Of a stretch of DNA of 64,000 nucleotides, positions 32,270-42,240 are shown one piece after another. A program made the position numbers and the translations under genes. Under the pieces are notes generated by a model. It made no database searches. It was not told the origin of the DNA and saw nothing but the letters and a program-made list of their open reading frames with translations. The DNA is taken from the NCBI GenBank assembly GCA_002342805.1, contig DDQW01000093.1, forward strand, positions 1 to 64,000, written 5' to 3'. This DNA is from Clostridiales bacterium UBA2432. Its GTDB lineage: Bacteria > Bacillota > Clostridia > Lachnospirales > Vallitaleaceae. Each line of letters opens with the position of its first letter. Position 1 is the first letter of the stretch.

Positions 32270-34054
32270 ATGAATATTATTATCATGTTAATCAACAAAT
32301 TCAAAACAATTTCATTAAAGTCTCAACTTGCCTTGATTATCATTACCACATTTTCTTGTGTCATTATCATGCTCATCTTTTATAATTATTACCAGAGTTC
32401 AATAACAATAATTACTCAACAACAAGAACAACTTTCAAAATTAGTCGACCTTGAAAATCAAGCTATTGACGCATATATTGCTGAAATTGATCGTTACTCC
32501 CTATTGTTAAGGTATGACGCCACTTTTATGCAAACAATTCAATCCAAAAAAACGTTGACATACGAGGACGATAACCATATACGTTCAATATTAAAAAGTC
32601 ATTATAACTCCCGTAATGATCTTATTTCATATAAACTATATTTATCAAATAAGTTTACAAATTATACGATTGATCCTACTGAACACCGTGTATCTACATT
32701 TACCGGAAATCCCCAAGACCTCTTGCCGGACTTTTCACTCTTTACTCAAGGTCGCTACTATCGATATATTAAATCTTCCAAGGAAAATGGAAGTTTTATC
32801 CGTTACTATCGGACAATCATTAATATTGAAGACCAATCTCCTTTAGCAATTATTGAGCTTACTTTAGATTCCTCATATATTGACGCACTGATCAATCGCT
32901 ATCACACACAAGATGAAAATATATATTTGTTTAACGAAAACACTCAGTTACTTTACGCCTATGAGCCCGGAAAACATGGATTTTTACAAAGACATTTAGA
33001 TTCTACTTTTCTAAGTGCGCAAAACCCAAGTGCAAATTATCAAACTTCTGTAAATAATGAAAACTTTTTAATTGTTTCTGACAGTAAAAGCAACTATAAT
33101 TACACCTTGGTTGCAGTTAAGCCCCTCCAAGAGATTGAACAAAAATTGGCAACGACACGAAACATAAGCTTTTTATTGGCTGCATTGGCCATATTTTTTA
33201 CAACGCTTTTTGTTATTATTTTTATTCATCTTGTTACTAAGCCGCTTTCAACACTTTCAAATCGGTTGCAAGATGTGGGAACAGGTAATTTTTCTGTGCC
33301 TGTTGATGTTGGGGGAAGCAAAGAAATAGCAACTTTATCCTGTGAATATAATATTATGATTCAAGAAATCGATTCTTTGATTAAAAAAACCTACGTTTCA
33401 GAACTTAATGAAAAAACCGCACAACTTATTGCATTGGAAGCCCAAATTAATCCACATTTTTTATATAACACCTTACAAGCCATATCTACAGAAGCTGTGA
33501 TAAATAATCAATCTAAAATCAACTATATGATTACTGCATTAGCCTCAATGTTACGTTATTCAATCAAAGGAAGTGATTTTAGTCTGTTGTCTCAAGAAAT
33601 AAAACACGTCAAAGATTACTTATTACTACAGCATGCTCGCTTTGACGATAATCTTGAATTTTCACTTGACTTTGCTACTGATACTCTAAATATGTACGTA
33701 CCCAAAATCAGTCTTCAAACGCTTGTGGAAAATGCAATTATACATGGTATGAAAGGAACTCATTCTTCAATACGTATTACAATCCAGTCAAGTATTATTG
33801 ATCATCATCTTGTTATCCATGTTACCGATAATGGTCAAGGAATTACAGCGAATCACTTAAATGAATTACTTCAGCAACTAAATTCACCAGCATATCCATT
33901 ACACTCAAATTCAAACATCGGTTTAAAAAATTTGAACAGCCGATTACAACTTATGTATAACAACAAAGCAAACCTAACCGTCGAAAGTGTTTATGATAAA
34001 TTCACTCGCGTGACATTAACTGTTCCGATACAAAAGGAGGATAAGCATGTATAA
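32270..34054 (+). CDS. YesM-type sensor histidine kinase (sugar region)
   Basis: This 594-residue membrane kinase has a transmembrane helix at about 17-40, an extracellular sensor of about 250 residues, a second helix at about 300-320, and a HAMP linker. The His_kinase domain has INPHFLYNTLQ with the phosphoacceptor His, and the ATPase shows LVENAIIHG and DNGQGI. The start follows AAAGGAG. It overlaps the following regulator gene by 8 bp and is divergent from the system 1 ABC importer, so it likely senses that importer's substrate or its binding protein. This control is inferred from gene layout. Confidence 0.92.
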   Translation: MNIIIMLINKFKTISLKSQLALIIITTFSCVIIMLIFYNYYQSSITIITQQQEQLSKLVDLENQAIDAYIAEIDRYSLLLRYDATFMQTIQSKKTLTYEDDNHIRSILKSHYNSRNDLISYKLYLSNKFTNYTIDPTEHRVSTFTGNPQDLLPDFSLFTQGRYYRYIKSSKENGSFIRYYRTIINIEDQSPLAIIELTLDSSYIDALINRYHTQDENIYLFNENTQLLYAYEPGKHGFLQRHLDSTFLSAQNPSANYQTSVNNENFLIVSDSKSNYNYTLVAVKPLQEIEQKLATTRNISFLLAALAIFFTTLFVIIFIHLVTKPLSTLSNRLQDVGTGNFSVPVDVGGSKEIATLSCEYNIMIQEIDSLIKKTYVSELNEKTAQLIALEAQINPHFLYNTLQAISTEAVINNQSKINYMITALASMLRYSIKGSDFSLLSQEIKHVKDYLLLQHARFDDNLEFSLDFATDTLNMYVPKISLQTLVENAIIHGMKGTHSSIRITIQSSIIDHHLVIHVTDNGQGITANHLNELLQQLNSPAYPLHSNSNIGLKNLNSRLQLMYNNKANLTVESVYDKFTRVTLTVPIQKEDKHV

Positions 34055-34787
34055 AGCCCTGATCATTGATGATGAAAAACCTGTTATTAAAGCAATTACA
34101 GCTTTAGGTGAATGGACAATCCACAATATCGAACAACCTTACACCGCTAGTAACGGTCAAGAAGGTATGCAATCAATGTATGAAATCAAACCGGATATTG
34201 TCTTTGTTGACATGCAAATGCCTGTAATGAATGGTGTGACATTTTTACAAAAAACAGCTCATGATTTTCCATCGACGCAATTTATTGTTGTCAGTGGATA
34301 CGATGAATTTGAATATGCGCAAGAATCAATTAAACATGGTGTTATTGATTATATTCTTAAACCGATTACAAAAGAGACTGTTGAAAATGCAATCACAAAG
34401 GCTTGTTCTATACTAAGCGGTGCAACAAACAAAGAAACAACCCAATCATACAGTGATGAAAACATCTCTGCAGATCAGGTTGTTGAAATGATTAAATATT
34501 ATTTAGAAAAAAATTATTGTAACGATATTTCAATTTCCATGTTTAGTGATAAATATTACTTCTCAAAAGAATATTTATCAAAGTTGTTTAAGAAAAAATA
34601 TGGTTATGGAATCTACGAATTCGCTTTAAATATTCGAATGGAGCGAGCCAAAAAATTACTACAAAACAAAGATATTTTTATTAAGGATATCTCCGATCGC
34701 TTAGGTTATAGCAATAGTAATTACTTTAGCAAAGCATTTAAAAATTATTATAATATTTCTCCAACCGATTTTCGTGAGCAACCTTAA
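34047..34787 (+). CDS. YesN-type response regulator with AraC domain (sugar region)
   Basis: This 246-residue regulator has a receiver domain with DD at 8-9, phosphoacceptor Asp55 in FVDMQMP, and Lys in LKPIT. Two AraC helix-turn-helix units occupy about 145-245, with SNYFSKAFKNYYNISPTDFR as the family signature. AAGGAGG lies before the ATG, inside the kinase gene end. Its TAA shares a TTAA tetranucleotide with the stop of the convergent GH13 gene, a 4-bp overlap. The probable target is the ABC system 1 promoter. Confidence 0.92.
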   Translation: MYKALIIDDEKPVIKAITALGEWTIHNIEQPYTASNGQEGMQSMYEIKPDIVFVDMQMPVMNGVTFLQKTAHDFPSTQFIVVSGYDEFEYAQESIKHGVIDYILKPITKETVENAITKACSILSGATNKETTQSYSDENISADQVVEMIKYYLEKNYCNDISISMFSDKYYFSKEYLSKLFKKKYGYGIYEFALNIRMERAKKLLQNKDIFIKDISDRLGYSNSNYFSKAFKNYYNISPTDFREQP

Positions 34788-36625
34788 ACTAACCATAAAC
34801 TTTCATATGGAAACATTTTAACCGCGTCTTCGTTCATTGTCACTATTTTATCCGTTATTAAATCTGTTAAAATAGTCTTATCTGTATACTTTCGAAGAAC
34901 ATCTGCTGAAAAATATTGATGATCTTCGCTGAAATTAAACAAGCAAATCATGGTTTGATTTTCTAACTGCTTAAGAAAACCATAAACATGGGTATTTCCA
35001 AGAGATAAAATTGTATATTCCGCTTTACTATTAAAAATTGGGTGGGTCTTACGAATCATGCTTATCCGTTTAATAAATTGAAAAACAAGTCCTTCATTTG
35101 TATGTAAATCCGTTCGCTTTTTAGCCCGCTCCCAATCAAACTTTGCTCGATGAACCCATCGTCCTTCTGCTGATTTATGCATATCCTTCTTATAACTTTG
35201 ATCATTTAAGGTTGCAATCTCATCTCCACTATATAGTAAAGGAATACCTGGTTGAGAAAAAATCATTGCCATGATGAGACGAATTCGATAATGAGCCATC
35301 TGGCGTTCTCGTTCATCATTACGTTCACTTGCTTTTTCTAAGCCAAGAAGTGATGCTAGGGTGCCATTTGTTCGGGCATCATGATTTTTTGGATTATATT
35401 GATAAATCTCTCCTTTTGAAAAACTGCCTTCAAAACGATCTGAATAAAAATTAATCAAAAACTGCTTATGCATATAGGGATCTAACCCGAAATATGCAAT
35501 TGTATCTTCATTAAATCCCCAACCGATATCATCGTGGCATCGAATATAATTCATAAAACAACCTGTTTTAGGAATATGATAACGTCGCGCATCGGATTCT
35601 AATAATCGAACGTCACGGGTTGCTAAACTATTAAATAAATCAACCATTAAATTTGCATTGTACAAAATACCACATTCAACCCGTTGCTCTTCTTTTTCAT
35701 TATCATATTTACCAAAATATTTGAAAATCTCATCCGGTTCAACAATCGCTTCTCCAAGTAATGCCACAGAAGGACATGCAATTTCCTTAACCAAATGAAA
35801 CAAGTGCAACAAATCATGAACTTGAGGCAAATTCCTGCATGTTGTCCCCGGTTCCTTCCACATAAATGCAATTGCATCTAAGCGAATCATGTTCACACCC
35901 TGATTGGCAATAAAAAGCATAATATCAACCATTTGCTCAAAGACATATGGATTTTTGAAATTCAAGTCCCACTGAAAAGGACTAAAGGAAGTAAACACCC
36001 ATTTATCAATTTTATCGATATAGGTAAAATTTCCGGGACTTTTGTCCGGCAAAACTTCCGGAACAAATCGATCATATATATCCGGAATTTCGCGATTATC
36101 ATACATGATAAACATATCTTGATATTTTTCATCACCTTCTAATGCTTTAAGAGCCCACTCATGAGTATCGGCCGTATGATTTAGTACATAATCAATACAG
36201 ACATCAATTCCGTGATGGCGAAATGCACTCAATACTTTTGTAAAATCTTTTAGAGAGCCTAAAGAAGGATCAATCTCTTTGTAGTTTTCTACGGCATAAC
36301 CTCCATCATTCTCCCCTTTTCGAGGTAGAAGCAGTGGCATAAGATGTACATAAGTAATGCCTAATTCTTTTAAATAGTCTATTTTATCAATTAATCCAAT
36401 TAAATTATCTGCAAACAAATCAACATATAACATCATGCCGACCATCTTTTCACTCATAAACCAATCGTGTTCACGAAGATCAAGACGGTGAAGCTCCTTA
36501 GGACGATTCTTCATCCGGCTGACAATGGTATCAAACAAGGCATTAAATGTTGATTCATTTCCACCATAGGCTTCATATACAGACAAATACTCTTCTTTTA
36601 ACTTTTTAACTGCTTCTAGATTCAT
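34784..36625 (-). CDS. GH13 amylosucrase-like alpha-glucan enzyme
   Basis: This 613-residue enzyme has the amylosucrase-type helical N-terminus and a GH13 barrel: GGYAVENYKEID, region I DYVLNHTAD, nucleophile Asp250 in MIRLDAIAF, acid/base Glu292 in LLGEAIVEP, and the transition-state Asp in CHDDIGWG (around 365). These fit the GH13_4 subfamily, which includes sucrose-acting transglucosylases and hydrolases. There is no signal peptide, so it acts on imported sugar. It lies 12 bp after the GH65 gene at the end of the system 2 operon. Whether it hydrolyses or transfers glucose cannot be told from sequence. It could work on sucrose or a related alpha-glucoside. Confidence 0.88.
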   Translation of the reverse strand: MNLEAVKKLKEEYLSVYEAYGGNESTFNALFDTIVSRMKNRPKELHRLDLREHDWFMSEKMVGMMLYVDLFADNLIGLIDKIDYLKELGITYVHLMPLLLPRKGENDGGYAVENYKEIDPSLGSLKDFTKVLSAFRHHGIDVCIDYVLNHTADTHEWALKALEGDEKYQDMFIMYDNREIPDIYDRFVPEVLPDKSPGNFTYIDKIDKWVFTSFSPFQWDLNFKNPYVFEQMVDIMLFIANQGVNMIRLDAIAFMWKEPGTTCRNLPQVHDLLHLFHLVKEIACPSVALLGEAIVEPDEIFKYFGKYDNEKEEQRVECGILYNANLMVDLFNSLATRDVRLLESDARRYHIPKTGCFMNYIRCHDDIGWGFNEDTIAYFGLDPYMHKQFLINFYSDRFEGSFSKGEIYQYNPKNHDARTNGTLASLLGLEKASERNDERERQMAHYRIRLIMAMIFSQPGIPLLYSGDEIATLNDQSYKKDMHKSAEGRWVHRAKFDWERAKKRTDLHTNEGLVFQFIKRISMIRKTHPIFNSKAEYTILSLGNTHVYGFLKQLENQTMICLFNFSEDHQYFSADVLRKYTDKTILTDLITDKIVTMNEDAVKMFPYESLWLV

Positions 36626-36637
36626 TGAACCACCTCT

Positions 36638-38893
36638 TTACTTTGAAGTCACTTCATATTCTAGATGAATTTCATCTTCAATCGTATATGCTTTATGATT
36701 GACAACTACTTCAATCGGTTTTGTTGTTTCAATGGTCAGTTTTTCTGCCATTGTAATTGTAATTAAAGCTTGTTGATAGTATATTCTAAAGCATATACGT
36801 TTCCACTCTTTGGGCATAATCGGATTAAGATGAAGGCCATCTTCCTTGATGCGAAGTCCAGCAAAACCATAGACAATACTCATATACGCTCCACCGGCAT
36901 TGGCAATATGTAGACCATCCTTTGTATTATGATGTAAATTATCTAAGTCTAAGCGAACTGTTTTCATAAAAAATTGATAGGCTTTTTCTGCTTTGTGTAA
37001 CTTTGCAGCCATAATGCTATGTACACACGGTGACAAACTAGAGTCATGTGTCGTTAGCCGTTCATAAAAATCATATGACCGATTCATTATTTCTTCTGAA
37101 ACATGGTCAAGTAAAAAATAGGCTAAAAGCGTATCTGCCTGTTTTAAGACACGATATCTATAAATCGTTAATGGATGATAATGCAACAATAATGGGTACT
37201 TGTTTTTTGGCGTACTCTCAAAATCCCAGTCCGCTTTATCCTTAAAAGTATCATCTTGCCAATAAATTCCAAGTTCTTCGGAATAAGGCAAGTACATATG
37301 TTGATAGGCCTTTTCCATCTCAAATATTTCTGCTTCGTCTATAATAAGTTGCTTTTGCATTTTGCGATACCATTCTACATCTGTTTCTCCAAATTCTCGG
37401 CTTAATTTGCAGACCCAATACATATGGTATTTTGCCATCGAATTTGTATAGTAATTATTGTTAACAATAGCTGTATATTCGTCCGGGCCAGTAACAGCCG
37501 GTATTTTAAATTGGCCTTTGTCATCAAAGTGACCGATTTCCAACCATATTCGAGCTGTTTCTAGAATGACTTCATAACCTATTTGTTTCATAAAGTCAAT
37601 ATCTTGTGAAAATAGGTAATATTGGATATAGGCATATGCAACATCTGCATTAATATGATATTGAGCACTTCCGGCCGGAAAATATGCGGAACACTCTGTT
37701 CCGGATATAGTTCTCCATGGAATTTTAGCACCCTTTTTATGTCCCATCATTAAGGCTCGATCTCTAGCCATATCCAGTGTTTGATATCTAAAGGCTAATA
37801 AATTCTTTGCAATATCCGGTTGCGTAAGTATGAAAAAGGGCAACATATATATCTCGGTATCCCAGAAATAGTGTCCTTCATAGCCTTCCCCACTCAATCC
37901 TTTAGCAGAAATATTTGAAAAGGCATCTCTTCCTGCAGATGCATACAACTGATATGCGCTATAATTTAGCGCTTCTTCAACCGAAGCATCGCCATCAACT
38001 TCAATCTTAGCAACTTTCCAAAATGTTTCCAAATGTCTCTTCTGTATATCAAACCAATATTGACTTGATTTTTCAATTGCTTCTTTCAGAATTTTCAACC
38101 CTTCATTTTCAGACTCTTTTGACCGAACGCTATCGACATAAACAAGAAATTTCGAAAACGTAAGTGTCTCTCCTTGTTGAATCGAATCATGTTTGAAGGC
38201 AACAATAATATTCTCTTTGACTTCATATTCAACATCAATATCATGCCCCATGGTCGCTGTCACCTTCAAACCGGACTGTTTTGTTACGCTTGTTACCTGT
38301 GCAAAATTTCTATCGCGTATTCCAACATTATCTACATAGAGCCATCTTGCTTGTTCCGATGAAACTCTCGGATCATTTTCATCCGCATAATTAATCACAT
38401 TTCCATCAAGGGTTGATAAAATCGAAATATTTCCTGAATAATTCACCGAAGTGACTGCATATTCAATAACGGCAAGTTCTAACTGTTCAAACGAAGTCAT
38501 CTTACGAATCTTAATCAAAAGATGATGCCCTTTGGGCGAAATCCAATCAATATTTCGCTCATTATAGCCTTCCCAAATATCTAATTTTCTGTCAAATGAT
38601 AATACTTCTCCTTCAAACAAAGAAAATTCATCATCATCAATACGTATAACAATCGTCTGTCCATCGATGATATTCAACATTTTTTGTGCCGTTTTAGGAA
38701 ATCCATAGGCACTTTCTCCATAATTAATCAAGACATCTTCATAAAATCCATTGATATATGTTCCACGTATTGTTTGAAAATGACTCGGATATCCTTCTTC
38801 AAAATTTCCACGCAGGCCAAGATATCCGTTACCAACAAATAGCAAACTTTCATCAACGAGTAACTGTTCATTTGTCAACCTTGCATTCTTCAT
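36638..38893 (-). CDS. GH65 disaccharide phosphorylase
   Basis: This 751-residue cytoplasmic enzyme should split an alpha-linked disaccharide with phosphate to beta-glucose 1-phosphate. The N-terminal beta-sandwich begins VGNGYLGLRGN, the (alpha/alpha)6 barrel holds EGHYFWDTEIYMLPFF, and the catalytic acid is Glu472 in TGPDEYT. KKGAKIPW and the C-terminal jelly roll complete the family plan. Members act on maltose, trehalose, kojibiose, nigerose and glucosyl-glycerol or -rhamnose, and I cannot choose between them. No beta-phosphoglucomutase gene is in the window. The start at 38893 has GGAGA at seven bases; an ATG two codons earlier abuts that site. It follows the system 2 permeases. Confidence 0.9.
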   Translation of the reverse strand: MKNARLTNEQLLVDESLLFVGNGYLGLRGNFEEGYPSHFQTIRGTYINGFYEDVLINYGESAYGFPKTAQKMLNIIDGQTIVIRIDDDEFSLFEGEVLSFDRKLDIWEGYNERNIDWISPKGHHLLIKIRKMTSFEQLELAVIEYAVTSVNYSGNISILSTLDGNVINYADENDPRVSSEQARWLYVDNVGIRDRNFAQVTSVTKQSGLKVTATMGHDIDVEYEVKENIIVAFKHDSIQQGETLTFSKFLVYVDSVRSKESENEGLKILKEAIEKSSQYWFDIQKRHLETFWKVAKIEVDGDASVEEALNYSAYQLYASAGRDAFSNISAKGLSGEGYEGHYFWDTEIYMLPFFILTQPDIAKNLLAFRYQTLDMARDRALMMGHKKGAKIPWRTISGTECSAYFPAGSAQYHINADVAYAYIQYYLFSQDIDFMKQIGYEVILETARIWLEIGHFDDKGQFKIPAVTGPDEYTAIVNNNYYTNSMAKYHMYWVCKLSREFGETDVEWYRKMQKQLIIDEAEIFEMEKAYQHMYLPYSEELGIYWQDDTFKDKADWDFESTPKNKYPLLLHYHPLTIYRYRVLKQADTLLAYFLLDHVSEEIMNRSYDFYERLTTHDSSLSPCVHSIMAAKLHKAEKAYQFFMKTVRLDLDNLHHNTKDGLHIANAGGAYMSIVYGFAGLRIKEDGLHLNPIMPKEWKRICFRIYYQQALITITMAEKLTIETTKPIEVVVNHKAYTIEDEIHLEYEVTSK

Positions 38894-38934
38894 AAGCATT
38901 CTCCAAACTTCATCTCAAACATTTATAAATTCCT

Positions 38935-39795
38935 TTACTTAATCGAGCCTGATACCATTCCTTTAATGATGTGTTTTTGCGCCAATAAGAAGGCAATAAT
39001 AATCGGAATCGCAGCCATTAACACAGCTGTCATAATTAAATCCCATTTTTTTACAAAAGATCCTGCAAAAGCTGCAATCGCTAGCGGTATGGTTTGTATA
39101 TCTTGACCAATACCAAGAATCAATGATGGCAACAAGAAATCATTCCATATCCATATGCCATTTAATATAATGACCGTAACAAAAATAGGTTTTAGAATTG
39201 GGAGTATAATTTTAAAAAATGTTTGCGGTTTCGTACATCCGTCAATCGTTGATGCTTCCTCCAATTCTAAAGGCACCGATTTAATAAAACCGTGGAACAT
39301 AAATACAGATAAAGGGGCTCCAAAGCCAATATAAGCAAAAATCATACCATGATAGGTTCGAAGCATTCGAAGTCCAATTGCTTCATAAATCATCCTAAAG
39401 AGTGCAACTAATGGAAACATAACCACTTGAAAGGGAATGATTAATCCACTCAAAAAGAGTAAGAAAATAAATCCGGACATTTTTGTTTTTGTTCGGACGA
39501 GAACCCAAGCAGCCATTGCCGAAAAAACAGAAATTGTGAGTAGCGAGCCTGTTGTGATGACTACCGAAGAAAACACACTTTTTGAATATTCTATACTAGG
39601 ACGACTCCATATGTCCGCCATATTCCTAAACAATTGCCCCCATCGGTCGGGTAATGCAATTGGATCTGTTATGATCTCTAAAGAAGCTTTTGCTGCATTG
39701 ATAACAACAATAAAGAAGGGAAACATGGCAAATAAAAACATAATAAGTGTTACAATTGTCAATACAATATTAAGAACTTTTTGCTTTTTAAACAT
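38935..39795 (-). CDS. Sugar ABC transporter permease, MalG type (system 2)
   Basis: This 286-residue membrane protein has six helices and the EAA loop LEEASTIDGCTKPQTFFKIILP. The tail reads KHIIKGMVSGSIK, typical of MalG. Its ATG overlaps the MalF-type stop as TAATG. It lies upstream of the GH65 and GH13 genes, so import and cleavage of the same sugar are probably linked. Confidence 0.92.
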   Translation of the reverse strand: MFKKQKVLNIVLTIVTLIMFLFAMFPFFIVVINAAKASLEIITDPIALPDRWGQLFRNMADIWSRPSIEYSKSVFSSVVITTGSLLTISVFSAMAAWVLVRTKTKMSGFIFLLFLSGLIIPFQVVMFPLVALFRMIYEAIGLRMLRTYHGMIFAYIGFGAPLSVFMFHGFIKSVPLELEEASTIDGCTKPQTFFKIILPILKPIFVTVIILNGIWIWNDFLLPSLILGIGQDIQTIPLAIAAFAGSFVKKWDLIMTAVLMAAIPIIIAFLLAQKHIIKGMVSGSIK

Positions 39796-40700
39796 TATAT
39801 TTCCACCTCTTTCTTCTTATTGTAATGCACTTGCGCCATAGACATTACCGATAAAATCAAGAAAAACACAATGGCTCTTGCTTGTCCTTCCGCCATATTA
39901 TTAAATTTAAAGGCTACGTTGTATATATGCATTGCTAATAACTCCGTGGAATTGACTATTTCACCGTTAAACGTTGCCGACGGTCCTCCATTCGTTAATG
40001 CGACAATAATATCGTATTGCTTAAATGAATTTACTAGTGTGAGAAATGAAGTGATTGTAAAGGCTTGAGCAATCATAGGGAGAGTAATACTTTTAAATCG
40101 ATGCCAATAGTTAGCGCCATCAATCTGACTTGCTTCAATAAGTTCTTGAGGAACGTTAAGCAAGGCAGCTACATAGATCATCATAATATATCCCGCATAT
40201 TGCCATGTAAATGCCATAATCAAGCCCATTAAAGCTAAGTTAGGATCTGCTAAGATCAAGACGTCTTCTAATGCAGATGATCCTACTAAGGTACCAATAG
40301 CCGGAACAACACTTTTAAAGATAAATTGCCAAATATAACCTAATACAAGTCCACCAATAAGGTTTGGCACAAAAAAACCTGCACGATAGAATGTTTTGAA
40401 TTTCACTTCCCTTGTTACGAGAATCGCTAAAATCATGGCAATACCATTGACTGAAATAACACTAATAAATGTAAATAAAAAGGTTCTTAAAAAGGAATAT
40501 TGAAAAGCTTTATTTGAAAGCATATTTTTATAGTTTTCAAACCCTACCCAATTAATTTCTAGACCTGCTACTGCCGTCCAGTCTGTCATTGAATAATAGA
40601 TTCCCATCATAAAGGGAATAATAACAACAACACTAAAAGCAAATAAGGCAGGTGCCAGAAAGCCCCAAAAGACAATCTTATCCTTAGTATATTTATTCAT
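39795..40700 (-). CDS. Sugar ABC transporter permease, MalF type (system 2)
   Basis: This 301-residue membrane protein has six helices, the EAA loop EASQIDGANYWHRFKSITLP, and the MalF-type segment VALTNGGPSATFNGEIVNSTELLA. AAGGAG precedes the ATG. It follows the binding-protein gene after a 105-bp spacer that contains a strong hairpin, which would lower permease expression relative to the binding protein. No ATPase gene accompanies the system. Confidence 0.92.
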   Translation of the reverse strand: MNKYTKDKIVFWGFLAPALFAFSVVVIIPFMMGIYYSMTDWTAVAGLEINWVGFENYKNMLSNKAFQYSFLRTFLFTFISVISVNGIAMILAILVTREVKFKTFYRAGFFVPNLIGGLVLGYIWQFIFKSVVPAIGTLVGSSALEDVLILADPNLALMGLIMAFTWQYAGYIMMIYVAALLNVPQELIEASQIDGANYWHRFKSITLPMIAQAFTITSFLTLVNSFKQYDIIVALTNGGPSATFNGEIVNSTELLAMHIYNVAFKFNNMAEGQARAIVFFLILSVMSMAQVHYNKKKEVEI

Positions 40701-40751
40701 ATTATACTCCTTTGCGCGTCATACTGGTGTAATCGATACACGATAGATACA

Positions 40752-40777
40752 AGGGATGTGAGAAATCCCACATCCCT
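40752..40777 (-). promoter_or_regulatory. Intercistronic hairpin between binding protein and permease genes
   Basis: AGGGATGTG (40752-40760) pairs perfectly with CACATCCCT (40769-40777). No T-tract follows on the minus strand, so it is more likely a 3' mRNA-stabilising or partial-termination structure than a full terminator. Such hairpins after binding-protein genes are known to raise their mRNA level over the permease genes. Confidence 0.65.
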
Positions 40778-40805
40778 ATTTATATTTTTTGAATAATCAA
40801 AGGTA

Positions 40806-42050
40806 TTATTGTATCTCTTCTATCTGTTGTACAAGTTGACCTATAAATTCTTCTTTTGTTAAATCACCTTTTGCAAAACTCTCATAAATAGGTCCTAATG
40901 TATTCATACCAAATCCATCCGGCATATCATTTTGTAACCAAGTATATGAACCATCCGGTTTTTGTAACCATTCGGCAGCACTTGCTGATAATGGTGTGTC
41001 CGGAGTTAATGTAACATTAGTAAATGCAGGCACCATCTTCGCTTGATTAACCATATAATCATGTCCTGCTTGACTTGTTGCCATATAGTTCAAGAAAGCA
41101 TTCGCCGCCTCCTTATTCTCACTATCACTGTTAATAACATAGAATGACGGTGCACCGATAAAGATTGCATTGTGCTCACCTTTTACACTTGCATGTGGAG
41201 CAAATCCCATAGGGAAATCAATTCCATTATCAACTAACCAAGGATCAATCCAGTTACCTTGATGAATAAACACAGATTTTCCTGTACCAAATTGACCAAC
41301 TTGCGCGTCATAGTTTCCAGTTATTAATACAGCTTCATCCGCGTATTCAAATAATAACTCAACCCAATCTGCATATTCTGTTAACCGTTCAACATCTGCT
41401 TCTCCGTTATTTAACATATCAAGTACTGTTGTATCACCATATGGTAACCCAGCTGATAAATATCCGTTAAAATTATGTAATCCTGTTACCCAACGCATAT
41501 CCGGACCGGCTGCCATGGCAACAACTGAATCAATACCTAATTCATCTTTCATACCGTCGATTTTTTCAAATGCGGCACGATAAGCCTCTTGAGACGTTAA
41601 TGTTGCAGGATCAACACCTGCTTGGCTTAGTAAATCTGCATTATAGGCCATTCCCCATGCTTCAACAGCAACAGGAAATCCATAAACAACACCATCAACA
41701 CTAAATTCAAGGTTTGTTAAGTCCATCCACTCTTGATCTTCATATGGCTCAAGTTTTGATGACCATGTGTTATAACCACCCATACCTTCGATAACAAAAA
41801 TATCCGGTTGTCGGTCAGATTGGAATTCCGCCTTTAGGTTTTCTGCATATGGTGAATCACCGCCAGATGTTTTTACATCAACAGCAATACCTGTTTCTTC
41901 TTCATATGCAGTTGCAAATGCCGTAAGTTGCTCACCAATTTCCACCTTGTTTTGATAGATGACAACCGACTCTTCAACTTGGCCACCACATCCTGCAAAT
42001 ACCAATACTACTAAACTCATGACCATAAGTAACGATAATACTTTTTTCAT
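40806..42050 (-). CDS. Sugar ABC transporter substrate-binding lipoprotein (system 2)
   Basis: This 414-residue family 1 binding protein has a lipoprotein signal ending in VLVFAGCGGQ. The mature part includes QPDIFVIEGMGGYNTW, GFPVAVEAWGMAYNADLL and GKSVFIHQGNWID, all typical of sugar-binding proteins. The ATG at 42050 follows AAAGGAGGATGT; an in-frame ATG seven codons earlier is less suitable. It leads the system 2 operon, ahead of permeases, GH65 and GH13. An AraC-type gene starts 190 bp away on the other strand and probably regulates it. An alpha-glucoside ligand is inferred from the enzymes. Confidence 0.92.
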   Translation of the reverse strand: MKKVLSLLMVMSLVVLVFAGCGGQVEESVVIYQNKVEIGEQLTAFATAYEEETGIAVDVKTSGGDSPYAENLKAEFQSDRQPDIFVIEGMGGYNTWSSKLEPYEDQEWMDLTNLEFSVDGVVYGFPVAVEAWGMAYNADLLSQAGVDPATLTSQEAYRAAFEKIDGMKDELGIDSVVAMAAGPDMRWVTGLHNFNGYLSAGLPYGDTTVLDMLNNGEADVERLTEYADWVELLFEYADEAVLITGNYDAQVGQFGTGKSVFIHQGNWIDPWLVDNGIDFPMGFAPHASVKGEHNAIFIGAPSFYVINSDSENKEAANAFLNYMATSQAGHDYMVNQAKMVPAFTNVTLTPDTPLSASAAEWLQKPDGSYTWLQNDMPDGFGMNTLGPIYESFAKGDLTKEEFIGQLVQQIEEIQ

Positions 42051-42123
42051 AATACATCCTCCTTTATACATAATTGCTTTTTGTGTATTTCCTACAATTT
42101 GATGCTATGGTTTTCTGTGTTTC

Positions 42124-42152
42124 AAGGATTATTTTAACATTTAACAATCCTT
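42124..42152. promoter_or_regulatory. Inverted repeat in the AraC/binding-protein divergent spacer
   Basis: AAGGATT (42124-42130) and AATCCTT (42146-42152) form a 7-bp inverted repeat with a 15-bp AT-rich centre. It sits about 75 bp upstream of the binding-protein start and 90 bp from the AraC start, where a regulator site is expected. A TATAAT at 42203-42208 is the probable -10 box of the AraC gene. Confidence 0.5.
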
Positions 42153-42240
42153 ACGCTTTAAATTATATTCATTTTTCTATATTATTTCTTATGTAATTCT
42201 GTTATAATTTGTATATATCTTATATGAAATGAGGGATTGA